A stretch of 64,000 bases of DNA, from assembly GCA_947650365.1 (NCBI GenBank), contig CANTAL010000139.1:124001-188000 (forward strand). Reading direction: 5' to 3'. The notes beneath the pieces were generated by a model. That model was not told where the DNA came from and did no database searches. It worked only from the letters and a program-made list of their open reading frames with translations. The DNA comes from Chamaelirium japonicum. Lineage: Eukaryota; Streptophyta; Magnoliopsida; Liliales; Melanthiaceae. Of the stretch, positions 27,101-40,491 are shown piece after piece. Positions within the stretch are counted from its first letter, which is position 1. Each line of letters starts with the position of its first letter. The translations under genes were made by a program, and so were the position numbers.

Positions 27101-27202
27101 TTGTGCATATGAATTAGAATCGATCGTACGAATGAATTAGAATGGATCATATTAATGAATTAGAATGGATCGTACGAATGAATTTGAATGGATACATTCG
27201 TG
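24132..27202 (+). repeat. satellite block F16
   Basis: Joint longest single-orientation block, 3.07 kb. It contains two higher-order units, one with each ending, and terminates at GTGCAC, 27200-27205. Confidence 0.95.
26668..27106 (+). repeat. 18-monomer higher-order unit, complete (439 bp)
   Basis: 13 23-mers and 5 28-mers in the standard order, ending ATACCTTTGTGC. Confidence 0.9.
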
Positions 27203-28830
27203 CACGATCCATTCTAATTCATTCGCACGAATGTATCCATTCTAATTCATTCGTACAATACATACTAATTCATTAATATGATCCATTCTAATTCATTCGT
27301 ACGATCCATTCTAATTCATTCGCACAATCCATTCTAATTCATTCGCACGAATTATCCATTCTAATTCATTCGTACGATCCATTCTAATTCATTCGTATGA
27401 TCCATTCTAATTAATTCGTATGATCCATTCTAATTCATTCGTACGATCCATTCTAATTCATTCGTACAATTTATTCTAATTCATTCGTATGATCCATTCT
27501 AATTCATTCGTACGCACGAATGTATCCATTCTAATTCATTCGTACGAATCCATTCTAATTCATTCGTATGATCCATTCTAATTCATTCGCACGATCCATT
27601 CTAATTCATTTGTACGATCCATTCTAATTCATTCGCACGAATGTATCCATTCTAATTTTTTCGTACGATCTATTCTAATTCATTCGTACGATCCATTCTA
27701 ATTCATTCGTACGGTCCATTCTATTTCATTCGCATGAATGTATCCATTCTAGTTCATTCGTACGATCCATTCTAATTCATTCGTATGATCCATTCTAATT
27801 TATTTGCACGATCCATTCCAATTCATTAGCACGATCCATCTAATTCATTCGTTCGATCAATTCTAATTCATTAGCACGATCCATTCTAATTCATTCGTAC
27901 GATCCATTCTAATTCATTCGCACGATCCATTCTAATTCATTCATAGGATCCATTCTAATACATTCGTACGATCCATTCTAATTCCTTCGTACGATCCATT
28001 CTAATTCATTCGTACGATCCATTCTAATTCATTCGCTCGAATGTATCCATTCTAATCCATTCGTACGATCTATTCTAATCCATTCGTACGATCCATTCTA
28101 ATTCATTAGCATGAATGTAACCATTCTAATTCATTCATTTGATCCATTCTAATTCATTCGTACGATCCATTCTAATTCATTCGCACGAATGTATCCATTC
28201 TAATTCATTCGTACGATCCATTCTAATTCATTCGCACGATCCATTCTAATCCATTCGTACGATCTATTCTAATTCATTCGTACGATCCATTCTAATTCAT
28301 TCGCTCGAATGTATCCATTCTAATCCATTCGTACGATCCATTCTAATCCATTCGTACGATCCATTCTAATTCATTCGCATGAATGTAACCATTCTAATTC
28401 ATTCATTTGATCCATTCTAATTCATTCGTACGATCCATTCTAATTCATTCGTCCAATCAATTCTAATTCATTCGCACGAATGTATCCATTCTAATTCATT
28501 CGCACGATCCATTCTAATTCATTCGTACGATCCATTCTAATTCATTCGTACGATCCATTCTAATTCATTCGTAGGATCCATTCTAATTCATTCGTACAAT
28601 CTATTCTATTTCATTCGTACGATCCATTCTTACTCATTCGTATGATCCATTCTAATTCATTCGGACGAATGTATCCATTCTAATTTATTCGTACGATCCA
28701 TTCTAATTCATTCGTACGATCCATTCTTACTCATTCGTACGATCCATTCTAATTCCTTCGTACGATCCATTCTAATTCATTCGCACAATCCATTCTAATT
28801 CTTTCATACAATCCATTCTAATTCTTTCGT
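27203..28830 (-). repeat. satellite block R17
   Basis: Spans the copy A/B boundary at about 27986. It contains a 22-bp monomer (ATCCATCTAATTC at about 27836). It ends at CTTTCGTGCGAATG as R11 does. Confidence 0.95.
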
Positions 28831-30653
28831 GCGAATGAATTAGAATGGATACCTTTGTGCATATGAATTAGAATGGATCGTACGAATGAATTAGAATGGA
28901 TCATATTAATGAATTTGAATGGATCGTACGAATGAATTAGAATGGATACATTCGTGCGAAAGAATTAGAATGGATCGTGCGAATCAATTAGACTGGATCG
29001 TGCGAATGAATAAGAATAGATCATACGAATGAATTAGAATGGATCGTACGAATTAATTAGAATGGATACATTCGTACGAATGAATTAGAATGGATTGTAT
29101 GAATGAATTAGAATGGATCGTACGAATGAATTAGAATGGATCATACGAATTAATTAGAATGGATCGTACGAATGAATTAGAATGGATCGTACTAATGAAT
29201 TAGAATGGATCGTGCGAATGAATTAGAATGGATCGTACGAATGATTTAGAATGGATATATTTATGCGAATGAATTAGAATGGATCGTACGAATGAATTAG
29301 AATGGATCGTATGAATGAATTAGAATGGATCGTACGAATGAATTAGAATGGATCGTGCGAATGAATTAGAATGGATCGTACGAATGAATTAGAATAGATC
29401 GTAGGAAAGAATTAGAATGGATCGTACGAATGAATTAGAATGGATCGTGCGAATGAATTAGAATGGATCGTACGAATGAATTAGAATGGATATATTTGTG
29501 CGAATGAATTAGAATGGATCGTACGAATGAATTAGAATGGATCGTACGAATGAATTAGAATGGATCGTGCGAATGAATTAGAATGGATCGTACGAATGAA
29601 TTAGAATGGATCGTACGAATGAACTAGAATGGATACATTCGTGCGAATGAATTAGAATGGATCGTACGAATAAATTAGAATGGATCGTACGAATGAATTA
29701 GAATGGATCTTACGAATGAATTAGAATGGATCGTACGAATGAATTAGAATGTATCGTACGAATGAATTAGAATGGATACATTCATGCGAATGAATTTGAA
29801 TGGATCGGACGAATGAATTAGAATGGATCGTACAAATGAATTAGAATGGATCGTACGAATGAATTAGAATGGATCGTACGAATAAATTAGAATGGATACA
29901 TTCGTCCGAATGAATTAGAATGGATCATACGAATGAGTAAGAATGGATTGTACGAATGAAATAGAATAGATTGTACGAATGAATTAGAATGGATTCGTAC
30001 GAATGAATTAGAATGGATACATTCGTGCGAATGAATTAAAATAGATCGTACCAATGAGTAAGAATGGTTCGTACGAATGAAATAGAATGGATTGTGCGAA
30101 TGAATTAGAATGGATCGTACGAATGAATTAGAATGGATCGTGTGAAAGAATTAGAATGGATTGTATGAATGAATTAGAATAGATCGTATGAATGAATTAG
30201 AATGTATCGTACGAATGAATTAGAATGGATCGTACGAATGAATTAGAATGGATACATTCGTGCGAATGAATTAGAATGGATACATTCATGCGAAAGAATT
30301 AGAATAGATCGTATGAATAAATTAGAATGGATCCTATGAATGAATTAGAATGGATCGTGCGAATGAATTAGAATGGATCGTACGAATGAATTAGAATAGA
30401 TCGTACGAATGAATTAGAATGGATCGTATGAATGAATTAGAATGGATCAAATGAATGAATTAGAATGGTTACATTCATGCGAATGAATTAGAATGGATCG
30501 TACGAATGGATTAGAATGGATCATATGAGTGAATTAGAATGGATACGAAGGAATTAGAATGGATCGTACGAAGGAATTAGAATGGATCATACGAATGAAA
30601 TAGAATGGATCGTACGAAAGAATTAAAATGGATCGTACGAAGGAATTAGAATG
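28831..30653 (+). repeat. satellite block F17
   Basis: Copy B counterpart of F11, one monomer shorter. It ends at GAATGCATTC, 30649-30658. Confidence 0.95.
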
Positions 30654-31102
30654 CATTCGTATGATCCATTCTAATTCATTCGGATGAATGTATCCATTCT
30701 AATTTATTCGTGCGATCCATTCTAATTCATTCGTACGATCCATTCTAATTCATTCGTACGATCCATTCTTACTCATTCGTATGATCCATTATAATTCATT
30801 CGTACGATCCATTCTAATTCATTCGCACAAATGTATCCATTCCATTCGTATGATCCATTCATACGATCCATTCTAATTCATTAGCACGATCCCTTCTAAT
30901 TCATTCGTACGTCCCATTCTAATTCATTCGCACGATCCATTCTAATTCATTCATAGGATCCATTCTAATTCATTCATACGATCTATTCTAATTCTTTCGC
31001 ACGAATGTATCCATTCTAATTCATTCGCATGAATGTATCCATTCTAATTCATTTGTACGATCCATTCTAATTCATTCGTAGGATCCATTCTAATTCATTC
31101 GT
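30654..31102 (-). repeat. satellite block R18
   Basis: Copy B counterpart of R12, offset 11508. Confidence 0.95.
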
Positions 31103-31430
31103 ACAATGAGTAAGAATGGATCGTACGAATGAAATAGAATGGATTGTAAGAATGATTTAGAATGGATACATTCGTGCGAATGAATTAGAATGGATTGTGC
31201 GAATGAATTAGAATGGATCGTACGAATGAATTAGAATGGATCGTGTGAAAGAATAAGAATGGATTGTATGAATGAATTAGTATAGATCGTATGAATGAAT
31301 TAGAATGGATCGTATGAGTGAATTAGAATGGATACGAAGGAATTAGAATGGAACGTACGAAGGAATTAGAATGGATCATACGAATGAATTAGAATGGATC
31401 GTGCTAATGAATTAGAATTGATCGAACGAA
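31103..31430 (+). repeat. satellite block F18
   Basis: Copy B counterpart of F12. GAATTC-centred exit at 31430/31431. Confidence 0.94.
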
Positions 31431-31954
31431 TTCATTCTAATTCATTCATACAATCTATTCTAAGTCTTTCACACGATCCATTCTAATTCATTCGTACGAT
31501 CCATTCTTACTCATTGGTACGATCCATTCTAATTCATTCGCACGAATGTATCCATTCTAATTCATTCGTACGAATCCATTCTAATTCATTCGTACGATCC
31601 ATTCTAATACATTCATACGATCCATTCTAATTTATTTGCACGAATATATCCATTCTAATTCATTCGTATGATCCATTCTAATTGCTTCATACGATCCATT
31701 CTAATTCATTCGTACGATCTATTCTAATTCATTCGTACGATCCATTCTAATTCATTCGTACGATCCATTATAATTCCTTCGTACGATCCATTCTAATTCA
31801 TTCGCACGAATGTATCCATTCTAGTTCATTCGTACGATCCATTCTAATTCATTCGTACTATCCATTCTAATTCATTCATACGATCTATTCTAATTCATTC
31901 ATACAATCCATTCAAATTCTTTCATTCGTACGATCCATTCTAATTCATTCACAC
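31431..31954 (-). repeat. satellite block R19
   Basis: Copy B counterpart of R13. CACGTG-centred exit at 31954/31955. Confidence 0.94.
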
Positions 31955-32269
31955 GTGCAAATGAATTAGAATGGATCGTATGAATGTATTAGAATGGATC
32001 GTGCGAATGAATTAGAATGGATCGTACGAATGAATTAGAATGGATTGTATGAATGAATTAGAATGGATCTTACGAATGAATTAGAATAAATCGTGCGAAT
32101 GAATTAGCATGAATCGTACGAATGTATTAGAATGGATCGTACGAATGAATGAATTAGAATAGATCGTATGAATGAATTAGAATGGATCGTACGAATGAAT
32201 TAATGGATTAGAATGGATACCTTTGTGCAGAATGGATCGTACGAATGAATTAGAATGGATACAATCGTG
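31955..32269 (+). repeat. satellite block F19
   Basis: Copy B counterpart of F13. GTGCAC exit at 32267-32272, with ACAATCG replacing ACATTCG just before it. Confidence 0.94.
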
Positions 32270-32614
32270 CACGATCCATTCTAACTCATTCGCACGAATG
32301 TATCCATTCTAATTCACTCGTACGATCCATTCTAATTCATTTATTTGATCCATTCTAATTCATTCGTACGATCCATTCTAATTCATTCGTCCGATCCATT
32401 CTAATTCATTCGCACGAATGTATCCATTCTAATTCATTCGTACGATCCATTCTAATTCATTCGTACGATCCATTCTAATTCATTCGTAAGATCCATTCTA
32501 ATTCATTCGTACGATCCATTCTAATTCATTCGTACGCTCCATTCTAATTCATTCGCACGAATGTATCCATTCTAGTTCATTCGTACGATCCATTCAAATT
32601 CATTCGTACGATCC
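32270..32614 (-). repeat. satellite block R20
   Basis: Copy B counterpart of R14, same GATCCGTACGAATG exit. Confidence 0.94.
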
Positions 32615-33800
32615 GTACGAATGAAATAGAATGGATTGTACGAATGAATTAGAATGGATCGTGCGAATGAATTAGAATGGATCGTATGAATGAATTAGAA
32701 TGGATCGTGCTAATGAATTAGAATTGATCGTACGAATGAATTAGAATGGATCGTGCGAATGAATTAGAATGGATCGTACGAATGAATTAGAATGGATACA
32801 TTCGTGCGAATGAATTAGAATGGATACATTCGTGCGAAAGAATTAGAATAGATCGTATGAATTAATTAGAATGGATCCTATGAATGAATTAGAATGGATC
32901 GTGCGAATGAATTAGAATGGATCGTACGAATGAATAAGAATGGATCGTGCTAATGAATTAGAATTGATCAAACGAATGAATTAGCATGGATTGTATGAAT
33001 GAATTAGAATGGATCGGACGAATGAATTAGAATGGATCGTACGAATGAACTAGAATGGATATATTCGTGCAAATGAATTAGAATGGATCGTATGAATGTA
33101 TTAGAATGGATCGTATGAGTGAATTAGAATGGATCGTACGAATGAATTAGAATGGATCGTATGAATGAATTAGAATGGATACATTCGTGTGAATGAATTA
33201 GAATGGATCGTATGAATGAATTAGAATGGATACATTTGTGTGAATGAATTAGAATGGATCGTATGAATGAATTAGAATAGATTTTGTGAATGAATTAGAA
33301 CTGATCGTACAAATGAATTAGAATGGATACATTCGTGCGAATGAATTAGAATGGATTGTATGAATGAATTAGAATGGATCCTTTGAATGAATTAGAATGG
33401 ATCGTACGAAAGAATTAGAATGGATACATTCGTGCCAATGAATTAGAATTGATCGTACGAATGAATTAGAATGGATCGTGCGAATGAATTAGAATGGATC
33501 ATACGAATGAATTAGAATGGATACATTCGTGCGAATGAATTAGAATGGATACATTCGTGCGAAAGAATTAGAATAGATCGTATGAATGAATTAGAATGGA
33601 TCGTATGAATGAATTAGAATGGATTGTGCGAATGAATTATAATGGATCGTACGAATGAATTAGAATGGATCGTGCTAATGAATTAGAATTGATCGAACGA
33701 ATGAATTAGCATGGATCGTGCTAATGAATTAGAATGGAACGTACAAATGAATTAGAATGGATCGTGTGAAAGAATTAGAATGGATTGTATGAAGGAATTA
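32615..33800 (+). repeat. satellite block F20
   Basis: Copy B counterpart of F14, longer by a 51-bp tandem gain (one 23-mer plus one 28-mer) near 33190-33240, with ATTTGTGTG in the added 28-mer. Confidence 0.95.
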
Positions 33801-33833
33801 GAATGAATTCGTATGATCCATTCGAGTTCATTC
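33801..33833. repeat. EcoRI-type hairpin switch, loop N-D
   Basis: Left arm 33801-33811, loop 33812-33822, right arm CGAGTTCATTC 33823-33833 with one mismatch not present in copy A. Confidence 0.92.
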
Positions 33834-34235
33834 GCACGATCCATTCTAATTCATTCATATGATCCATTCTAATTCATTCATACAATCCATTCTAATTCTT
33901 TCACACGATCCATTCTAATTCATTCGTAGGATCCATTCTAATACATTCGTATAATCTATTCTATTTCATTCGTACGATCCATTCTTACTCATTCGTATGA
34001 TCCATTCTAATTCATTCAGACGAATGTATCTATTCTAATTTATTCGTACGATCCATTCTAATTCATTCGTACGATCCATTCTAATTCATCCGTACGATCC
34101 ATTCTTACTCATTCGTATGATCCATTCTAATTCATTCGTATGATCCATTCTAATTCATTCATACGATCCATTCTAATTCATTCGCACAATCTATTCTAAT
34201 TCATTCGTACGATCCATTCTAATTCATTCGTACGA
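33834..34235 (-). repeat. satellite block R21
   Basis: Copy B counterpart of R15. Confidence 0.95.
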
Positions 34236-34265
34236 TCGTACGAATGAATTAGAATGGATCGTACG
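34206..34265. repeat. 60-bp perfect palindrome, R-to-F switch
   Basis: Exact counterpart of 22647-22706 at offset 11559. No arm has diverged even though flanking satellite has. Confidence 0.95.
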
Positions 34266-34990
34266 GAATGAATTAGAATGGATTGTATGAATGAATTAGA
34301 ATGGATACATTCGTGCGAATGACTTAGAATGGATCATACGAATGAGTAAGAATGGATCGTACAAATGAAATAGAATGGATTGTACGAATGAATTAGAATG
34401 GATCGTACAAATGAATTAGAATGGATCGTACGAATGAATTAGAATGTATCATACGAATGAGTAAGAATGGATCGTACAAATGAAATAGAATGGATTGTAC
34501 GAATGAATTAGAATGGATCGTACGAATGAATTAGAATGGATCGTGTGAAAGAATTACAATGCATTGTATGAATGAAATAGAATAGATCGTATGAATAAAT
34601 TAGAATGGATCGTGCGAATGAATTCGAATGAATCGCATGATCCATTCGAATAGAATGGATCGTATGAATGAATTAGAATGGATCGGGCGAATGAATTAGA
34701 ATGGATTGTAGGAATGAATTAGAATGGATCGTATGAATGAATTAGAATGGATCGTATGAATGAATTAGAATGGATCGTGCGAATGAATTAGAATGGATCG
34801 TACGAATGAATTAGAATGGATCGTACGAATGAATTAGAATGGATCATACAAATGAATTAGAATGGATCATACGAATGAGTAAGAATGGATCGTATGAATG
34901 AAATAGAATGGATTGTACGAATGAATTCGAATGGATACATTCATGCGAATGAATTAGAATGGATCGGACGATTGAATTAGAATAGATCGT
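34236..34990 (+). repeat. satellite block F21
   Basis: Copy B counterpart of F15, including the short R patch near 34637. Confidence 0.94.
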
Positions 34991-35658
34991 ATGATTCATT
35001 CTAATTCATTCGTACGATCCATTCTAATACATTCGTACGATTCATGCTAATTCATTCGCACGATCCATTCAAATTCATTCGTACGATCCATTCTTATTCA
35101 TTCATACGATCCATTCTAATTCATTCGCACAATCCATTCTAATTCATTCATACAATCCATTCTAATTCATTCGTATGATCCATTCTAACTCATTCGGTGG
35201 ATCCATTCTAATTCATTCGTACGATCCATTCTAATTCATTTTCACGATCCATTCTAATTTATTCGTACGATCCATTCTAATTCATTCGTACGATCTATTC
35301 TAATTCATTCGCAAGAATGTAACCATTCTAATTCATTCATACGATTCATTCTAATTCATTCGTATGAGCTATTTTAATTCATTCGTACGATTCATTCGTA
35401 TGAGCTATTTTAGATTCATTCGCACAAATGTATCCATTCAAATTCATTCGTACGATCCAGTCTAATTCATTCGTACGATCCATTCTAATTCCTTCGTACG
35501 ATCCATTCTAATTCATTCGTATGATCTATTCTAATTCATTAGTACGATCCATTCTAATTCATTCGTACGATCCATTCTAATTCCTTTGTACGATCCATTC
35601 TAATTCAGTCGTACGATCCATTCTAATTCATTCGTACAATCTATTCTAATTCATTCCT
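34991..35658 (-). repeat. satellite block R22
   Basis: Copy B counterpart of R16 but 32 bp shorter. A stretch near 35385-35420 repeats TATGAGCTATTTTA instead of the monomers found in copy A. Confidence 0.94.
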
Positions 35659-38600
35659 AGGAATGGATACATTCGTGTGAATGAATTAGAATGGATCGTA
35701 CGAATTAGTAAGAATGGATCGTACGAATGAAATAGAATGGATTGCACGAATGAATTAGAATGGATCGTACGAATGAATTAGAATGGATCGTGTGAAAGAA
35801 TTAGAATGGATTGTATGAATGAATTAGAATGGATCGTACGAATGAATTAGAATGGATCGTACGAAGGAATTAGAATGGATCGTACGAATGAATTAGAATG
35901 GATCGTACGAATGAATTAGAATAGATCGTACGAATGAAATAGAATGGATCATACGAATGAGTAAGAATGGATCGTATGAATGAATTAGATTGGATACATT
36001 TGTGCGAATGAATTAGAATGGATCGTACGAATGAATTAGAATGGATCGTATGAATGAATTAGAATGGATCGTACGAATGAATTAGAATGGATCGTGCGAA
36101 TGAATTAGAATGGATCGTACGAATGAATTAGAATGGATCGTGTGAAAGAATTAGAATGGATCGTACGAATGAATTAGAATGGATCGTGCGAATGAATTAG
36201 AATGGATCGTATAAATGAATTAGAATAGATTTTGTGAATGAATTAGAACTGATCGTACGAATGAATTAGAATGGATCGTACGAATGAATTAGAATGGATA
36301 CATTTGTGCGAATGAATTAGAATGGATCGTACGAATGAATTAGAATAGATCGTATGAATGAATTAGAATGGATACATTCGTGCGAATGAATTAGAATGGA
36401 TCGTGCGAATCCATTAGACAGGATCGTGCGAATGAATAAGAATGGATCATACGAATGAGTTAGAATGGATCGTACGAATTAATTAGAATGGATACATTCG
36501 TGCGAATGAATTAGAATGGATTGTATGAATGAATTAGAATGGATCGTACGAATGAATTAGAATGGATCATACGAATTAATTAGAATGGATCGTACGAATG
36601 AATTAGTATGGATCGTACGAATGAATTAGAATGGATCGTACGAATGAACTAGAATGGATCGTTCGAATGAAATAGAATAGATTGTACGAATGAATTAGAA
36701 TGGATTCGTACGAATGAATTAGAATGGATACATTCGTGCGAATGAATTAGAATGGATACATTCGTGCGAAAGAATTAGAATAGATCGTATGAATGAATTA
36801 GAATGGATCCTATGAATGAATTAGAATGGATCGTGCGAATGAATTAGAATGGATCGTACGAATGAATTAGAATGGATCGTGCTAATGATTTAGAATTGAT
36901 CGAACGAATGAATTAGCATGGATCGTGCTAATGAATTAGAATGGATCGTACGAATGAATTAGAATTGATCAAATGAATGAATTAGAATGGTTACATTCAT
37001 GCGAATGAATTAGAATGGATCGTACGAATGGATTATAATGGATCGTACGAATGGATTAGAATAGATACATTCGAGCGAATGAATTAGAATGGATCATACG
37101 GAATGAATTAGAATGGATTGTATGAATGAATTAGAATGGATCGTGCGAATGAATTAGAATGGATCGTACGAATGAATTAGAATGGATCTTACAAATGAAT
37201 TAGAATGGATCGTACGAATGAGTAAGAATGGATCGTACGAATGAAATAGAATGGATTGTACGAATGAATTGGAATGGATTCGTACGAATGAATTAGAATG
37301 GATACATTCGTGCGAATGAATTAGAATGGATCATACGATTGAGTAAGAATTGATCGTACGAATGAAATAGAATAGATTGTACGAATGAATTAGAATAGAT
37401 CCTACGAATGAATTAGAATGGATCGTGTGAAAGAATTAGAATGGATTGTATGAATGAATTAGAATGGATCGTACGAAAGAATTAGAATGGATCGTACGAA
37501 TGAATTAGAATGGATACATTCGTGCGAATGAATTAGAATTGATCGTACGAATGAATTTGAATGGATCGTGCGAATGAATTAGAATGGATCGTACGAATGA
37601 ATTAGAATGGATCGTACGAATGAACTAGAATGGATACATTCGTGCGAATGAATTAGGATGGATCGTACGAATGAATTAGAATGGATCGTACGAATGAATT
37701 AGAATGGATCTTACGAATGAATTAGAATGGATCGTACGTATGAATTAGAATGGATCGTACGAATGAATTAGAATGGATACATTCGTGCGAATGAATTAGA
37801 ATGGATCGGACGAATGAATTAGAATGGATCGTACGAATGAATTAGAATGGATCGTACGAATGAATTAGAATGGATACATTCGTCCGAATGAATTAGAATG
37901 GATCATACGAATGAGTAAGAATGGATCGTACGAATGAAATAGAATGGATCGTACGAATGAACTAGAATGGATACATTCGTGCGAGTGAATTAGAATGGAT
38001 CGGACGAATGAATTAGAATGGATCGTACGAATGAATTAGAATGGATCGTATGAATGAATTAGAATGGATCGTATGAATGAATTAGAATGGATACATTCGT
38101 GCGAATGAATTAGAATTGATCATACGAATGAATTAGAATGGATCGTGCGAATGAATTAGAATGGATCGTACGAATCAATTAGAATGGATCGTACGAATGA
38201 ACTAGAATGGAGACATTCGTGCGAATGAATTAGAATGGATCGTACGAAAGAATTAGAATGGATCATACGAATGAATTAGAATGGATCTTACGAATGAATT
38301 TGAATGGATCGTACGAATGAATTAGAATGGATCGTACGAATGAATTAGAATGGATACATTCGTGCGAATGAATTAGAATAGATCGGACAAATGAATTAGA
38401 ATGGATCGTACGAATGAATTAGAATGGATCAAATGAATGAATTAGAATGGTTACATTCATGCGAATGAATTAGAATGGATCGTATGAATGGATTAGAATG
38501 GATCATACGAATGGATTAGAATGGATACATTCGAGCGAATGAATTAGAATGGATCATACGAATGAATTAGAATGGATCGTACGAATGGATTAGAATGGAT

Positions 38601-38729
38601 CCTACGAATGGATTAGAATGGATACCTTTGTGCATATGAATTAGAATGGATCGTACGAATGAATTAGAATGGATCATATTAATGAATTAGAATGGATCGT
38701 ACGAATGAATTTGAAAGGATACATTCGTG
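35659..38729 (+). repeat. satellite block F22
   Basis: Copy B counterpart of F16, same length. GTGCAC exit at 38727-38732. Confidence 0.95.
38195..38633 (+). repeat. 18-monomer higher-order unit, complete (439 bp)
   Basis: Counterpart of 26668-27106 at offset 11527. The first 28-mer has GAGACATTCG. Confidence 0.9.
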
Positions 38730-39826
38730 CACGATCCATTCTAATTCATTCGCACGAATGTATCCATTCTAATTCATTCGTACGATACATTCTAATTCAT
38801 TAATATGATCCATTCTAATTCATTCGTACGATCCATTCTAATTCATTCGCACAATCCATTCTAATTCATTCGCACGAATTATCCATTCTAATTCATTCGT
38901 ACGATCCATTCTAATTCATTCGTACGATCCATTCTAATTCATTCGTATGATCCATTCTAATTAATTCGTATGATCCATTCTAATTCATTCGTACGATCCA
39001 TTCTAATTCATTCGTACAATTTATTCTAATTCATTCGTACGATCCATTCTAATTCGTTCGTACGCACGAATGTATCCATTCTAATTCATTCGTACGAATC
39101 CATTCTAATTCATTCGTACGATCCATTCTAATTCATTCGTACGATCCATTCTAATTCATTCGCACGAATGTATCCATTCTAATTCATTCGTACGATCTAT
39201 TCTAATTCATTCGTACGATCCATTCTAATTCATTCGTACGGTCCATTCTAATTCATTCGCATGAATGTATCCATTCTAGTTCATTCGTACGATCCATTCT
39301 AATTCATTCGTACGATCCATTCTAATTTATTTGCACGATCCATTCCAATTCATTAGCACGATCCATCTAATTCATTCGTTCGATCAATTCTAATTCATTA
39401 GCACGATCCATTCTAATTCATTCGTACGATCCATTCTAATTCATTCGCACGATCCATTCTAATTCATTCATAGGATCCATTCTAATACATTCGTACGATC
39501 CATTCTAATTCATTCGTACGATCCATTCTAATTCATTCATACAATCCATTCTAATTCTTTCACACGATCCATTCTAATTCATTCGTACGATCCGTTCTAA
39601 ATCATTCGTGCAATCCATTCTATTTCATTCGTACGATCAATTCTAACTCATTCATAGGATCCATTCTAATTCATTCATACGATCTATTCTAATTCTTTCG
39701 CACGAATGTATCCATTCTAATTCATTCGAATGAATGTATCCATTCTAATTCATTCGTACGATCCATTCTAATTCTTTCACACGATCCATTCTAATTCATT
39801 CATAGGATCCATTCTAATTCATTCGC
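38730..39826 (-). repeat. satellite block R23
   Basis: Leaves the 11.5-kb duplication near 39512. From about 39650 it again resembles 19447-19595 and 30955-31102. It switches at CGCACAATGAGTAAG. Confidence 0.95.
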
Positions 39827-40137
39827 ACAATGAGTAAGAATGGATCGTACGAATGAAATAGAGTGGATTGTATGAATGATTTAGAATGGATACATTCGTG
39901 CGAATGAATTAGAATGGATTGTGCGAATGAATTAGAATGGATCGTACGAATAAATTTGAATGGATCGTGTGAAAGAATTAGAATGGATTGTATGAATGAA
40001 TTAGAATAGATCGTATGAATGAATTAGAATGGATCGTATGAGTGAATTAGAATGGATACGAAGGAATTAGAATGGATCGTATGAAGGAATTAGAATGGAT
40101 CATACGAATGAATTAGAATGGATCGTACGAATGAATT
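39650..40137. repeat. partial, diverged third copy of part of the 11.5-kb unit
   Basis: Shares CATAGGATCC, CTTTCGCACG, the ACAATGAGTAAG switch, GAATGATTTAG and GGATACGAAGG in the same order as 19.44-19.90 and 30.95-31.40 kb. Confidence 0.7.
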
Positions 40138-40440
40138 AGAATGGATACATTCGTGCGAATGAATTAGAATGGATCGTATGAATGAATTAGAATGGATCGT
40201 ACGAATGAATTAGAATGGATCATGCGAATGAATTTGAATGAATTAGAATGGATCGTATGAATGAATTAGAATGGATCGTACGAAGGAATTAGAATGGATC
40301 GTACGAATGAATTAGAATGGATCGTACGAAGGAATTAGAATGGATCGTACGAATGAATTAGAATGGATCGTACGATTGATTTAGAATGGATCATACGAAT
40401 GAGTAAGAATGGATCGTATGAATGAATTAGATTGGATCGT
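39827..40440 (+). repeat. satellite block F23
   Basis: Includes a truncated GAATTTGAATGAATTAG monomer near 40228. It ends at GGATCGT / ACGATCC, 40440/40441. Confidence 0.93.
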
Positions 40441-40491
40441 ACGATCCATTCTAATTCATTAGCATGGATCGTGCTAATGAATTAGAATGGA
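40441..40491. repeat. double switch: tiny R patch and 20-bp-arm hairpin
   Basis: After the F-to-R switch only about one R monomer follows. Perfect 20-bp arms 40445-40464 and 40472-40491 enclose the 7-nt loop TGGATCG and return the array to F. The loop flanks are the AGCA/TGCT of the TAGCATGG...GTGCTAA variant pair. Confidence 0.9.

Larger units (their letters stand above)
16501..27985. repeat. 11.5-kb tandem duplication, copy A
   Basis: Head-to-tail with copy B. Matched markers (A to B): CTCGAATG 16551 to 28036; TCCAATCAAT 16921 to 28452; TCGTACAATGAG 19591 to about 31099; ATTAATGGAT 20691 to 32199; 60-bp palindrome 22647 to 34206; GATTGCACG 24211 to 35738; ATACCTTTGTGC 27095 to 38622. Spacing moves 11485, 11531, 11508, 11559, 11527, 11550, 11527. 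Most steps are one or two monomers (46, 23, 51 = 23+28, 23). All switches inside are shared by both copies. Confidence 0.93.
27986..39512. repeat. 11.5-kb tandem duplication, copy B
   Basis: Begins where copy A ends, matching A from about 16501. It differs from A by point changes, a 51-bp tandem gain near 33190-33240, a patch near 35385-35420 where a GATTCATTCGTATGAGC string is repeated in place of A's sequence, and single-monomer gains and losses. Confidence 0.93.
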
